This document shows positions 13,403-13,850 of a stretch of 13,850 nt of DNA, in pieces. The stretch spans positions 1-13,850 of the forward strand of contig DFOA01000042.1 of assembly GCA_002381185.1 (NCBI GenBank), written 5' to 3'. Position numbers and translations under genes: made by a program. Position 1 is the stretch's first letter. Each line of letters starts with the position of its first letter. Source of the DNA: Firmicutes bacterium UBA3553. GTDB taxonomy: Bacteria > Bacillota > Clostridia > Tissierellales > Sedimentibacteraceae. The notes under the pieces are model-generated. The model saw only the letters and a list, made by a program, of their open reading frames with translations, had not been told where the DNA came from and did not search any database.

Positions 13403-13850
13403 CCTATTCAGCAACACAGTATTAAGCCATGCCAGCTCATGAGCTGTAATGGTTCTGTTTTTTATTTTTTGCTCCCAGGTGTCATCATTCAAATATCCCT
13501 TTATTCTTAATTCCTTGACCTGTTCAAGTAGCGTGTCCCACTGCCAATCATTCTCTAATTTTAAAACATCATTCATTTCTCCTACTCCTAACATTTTGCA
13601 AATTATTTCTGCCTGCGCATGAGCAATCTTTCTCAAATTCTCATCCACCTTCAGGAATGCTTCATCAATGGCATTATCGTGAAATCCGCTTTCAATTAAC
13701 AATATATGCTTGCAGTCTGTTGATGCTGCTCCGCGAATTACACCATAATAGTTATAAGTCTTTCCGCCTTCTGTATATACTTTTGTCTTAGCTCCTCTGT
13801 TTGGATTTCCCATTACAGAGGCAACATTACCGGCCAGTTTATCGGCCCAT
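13394..13850 (-). CDS. N-acetylmuramoyl-L-alanine amidase (phage endolysin), 5' end outside window
   Basis: The 3' part of an amidase_3-type cell-wall hydrolase, which cuts the bond between N-acetylmuramic acid and L-alanine of peptidoglycan. The frame stays open to the window edge (WADKLAGNVASV before MGNPNRGAKT), so the ATG at 13813 is internal. NRGAKT, YYGVIRGA, and the catalytic-glutamate block HILLIESGFHDN followed by IAHAQAEIICKMLGV are typical of the C-terminal half of the domain. A tail of about 60 residues (DWQWDTLLEQVKELRIKGYL, then NDDTWEQKI) looks like a helical C-terminal module. Its place before the holin-like gene marks a prophage lysis cassette, though host spore-wall amidases share this fold. 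Confidence 0.88.
   Translation of the reverse strand, partial: WADKLAGNVASVMGNPNRGAKTKVYTEGGKTYNYYGVIRGAASTDCKHILLIESGFHDNAIDEAFLKVDENLRKIAHAQAEIICKMLGVGEMNDVLKLENDWQWDTLLEQVKELRIKGYLNDDTWEQKIKNRTITAHELAWLNTVLLNRLS

Larger units (their letters stand above)
9185..13850. mobile_element. Prophage, left part (att, immunity module, defence cargo, lysis genes)
   Basis: An endolysin, a holin-like protein, an antirepressor and an RHH regulator appear together beside a disrupted host gene. The lysis genes read toward the junction, so this is the late-gene end plus an immunity or cargo segment. Integrase and structural genes must lie to the right of the window. Confidence 0.75.

Overview
The window looks like chromosome from a low-GC, endospore-forming member of the Clostridia. 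The DNA is AT-rich, Shine-Dalgarno sequences are strong (GGAGG-type), one CDS start (MATE gene) is TTG with a strong SD, and there is a cotJ spore-coat operon. The species cannot be fixed from the sequence.

Positions 1-8210 are ordinary host chromosome: an aminotransferase, a MATE-family exporter preceded by a T-box-like leader that seems to lack its antiterminator, a tRNA-Val(UAC), a two-gene heterodimeric ABC exporter with one degenerate ATP site, a small antibiotic-biosynthesis-monooxygenase-fold protein, and the thiamine transporter thiT under a TPP riboswitch. Each unit has its own promoter, and most end in clear intrinsic terminators.

Positions 8418-9184 hold the spore-coat operon cotJA-cotJB-cotJC. 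CotJC is cut off after its conserved GTEE motif at about 9184. What follows is phage DNA running to the right edge of the window, so the natural reading is a prophage inserted in cotJC.

From about 9185 to 13850 the phage DNA is read mainly right to left: an amidase endolysin (5' end outside the window), a holin-like protein without its membrane segment, a terminator, a two-gene ATPase plus DUF4435 pair that matches the PARIS phage-defence system (ariA-ariB), a terminator, then a small ribbon-helix-helix (RHH) protein and a BRO-N antirepressor next to the attachment junction. Defence genes between the lysis cassette and the att site are a common cargo arrangement.

The most interesting signal lies between the RHH gene and the antirepressor. 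A near-consensus promoter on the opposite strand (10061-10089) and a strong intrinsic terminator (10117-10168) bracket a roughly 70-nt RNA with no ORF. It is antisense to the intercistronic part of the RHH-antirepressor message. This is the layout of the arc-sar-ant module of Salmonella phage P22, here in a clostridial prophage with unrelated-looking sequence. The RHH gene also appears to start at AUU, and its promoter is filled with tandem 8-bp repeats that look like an autoregulatory operator.
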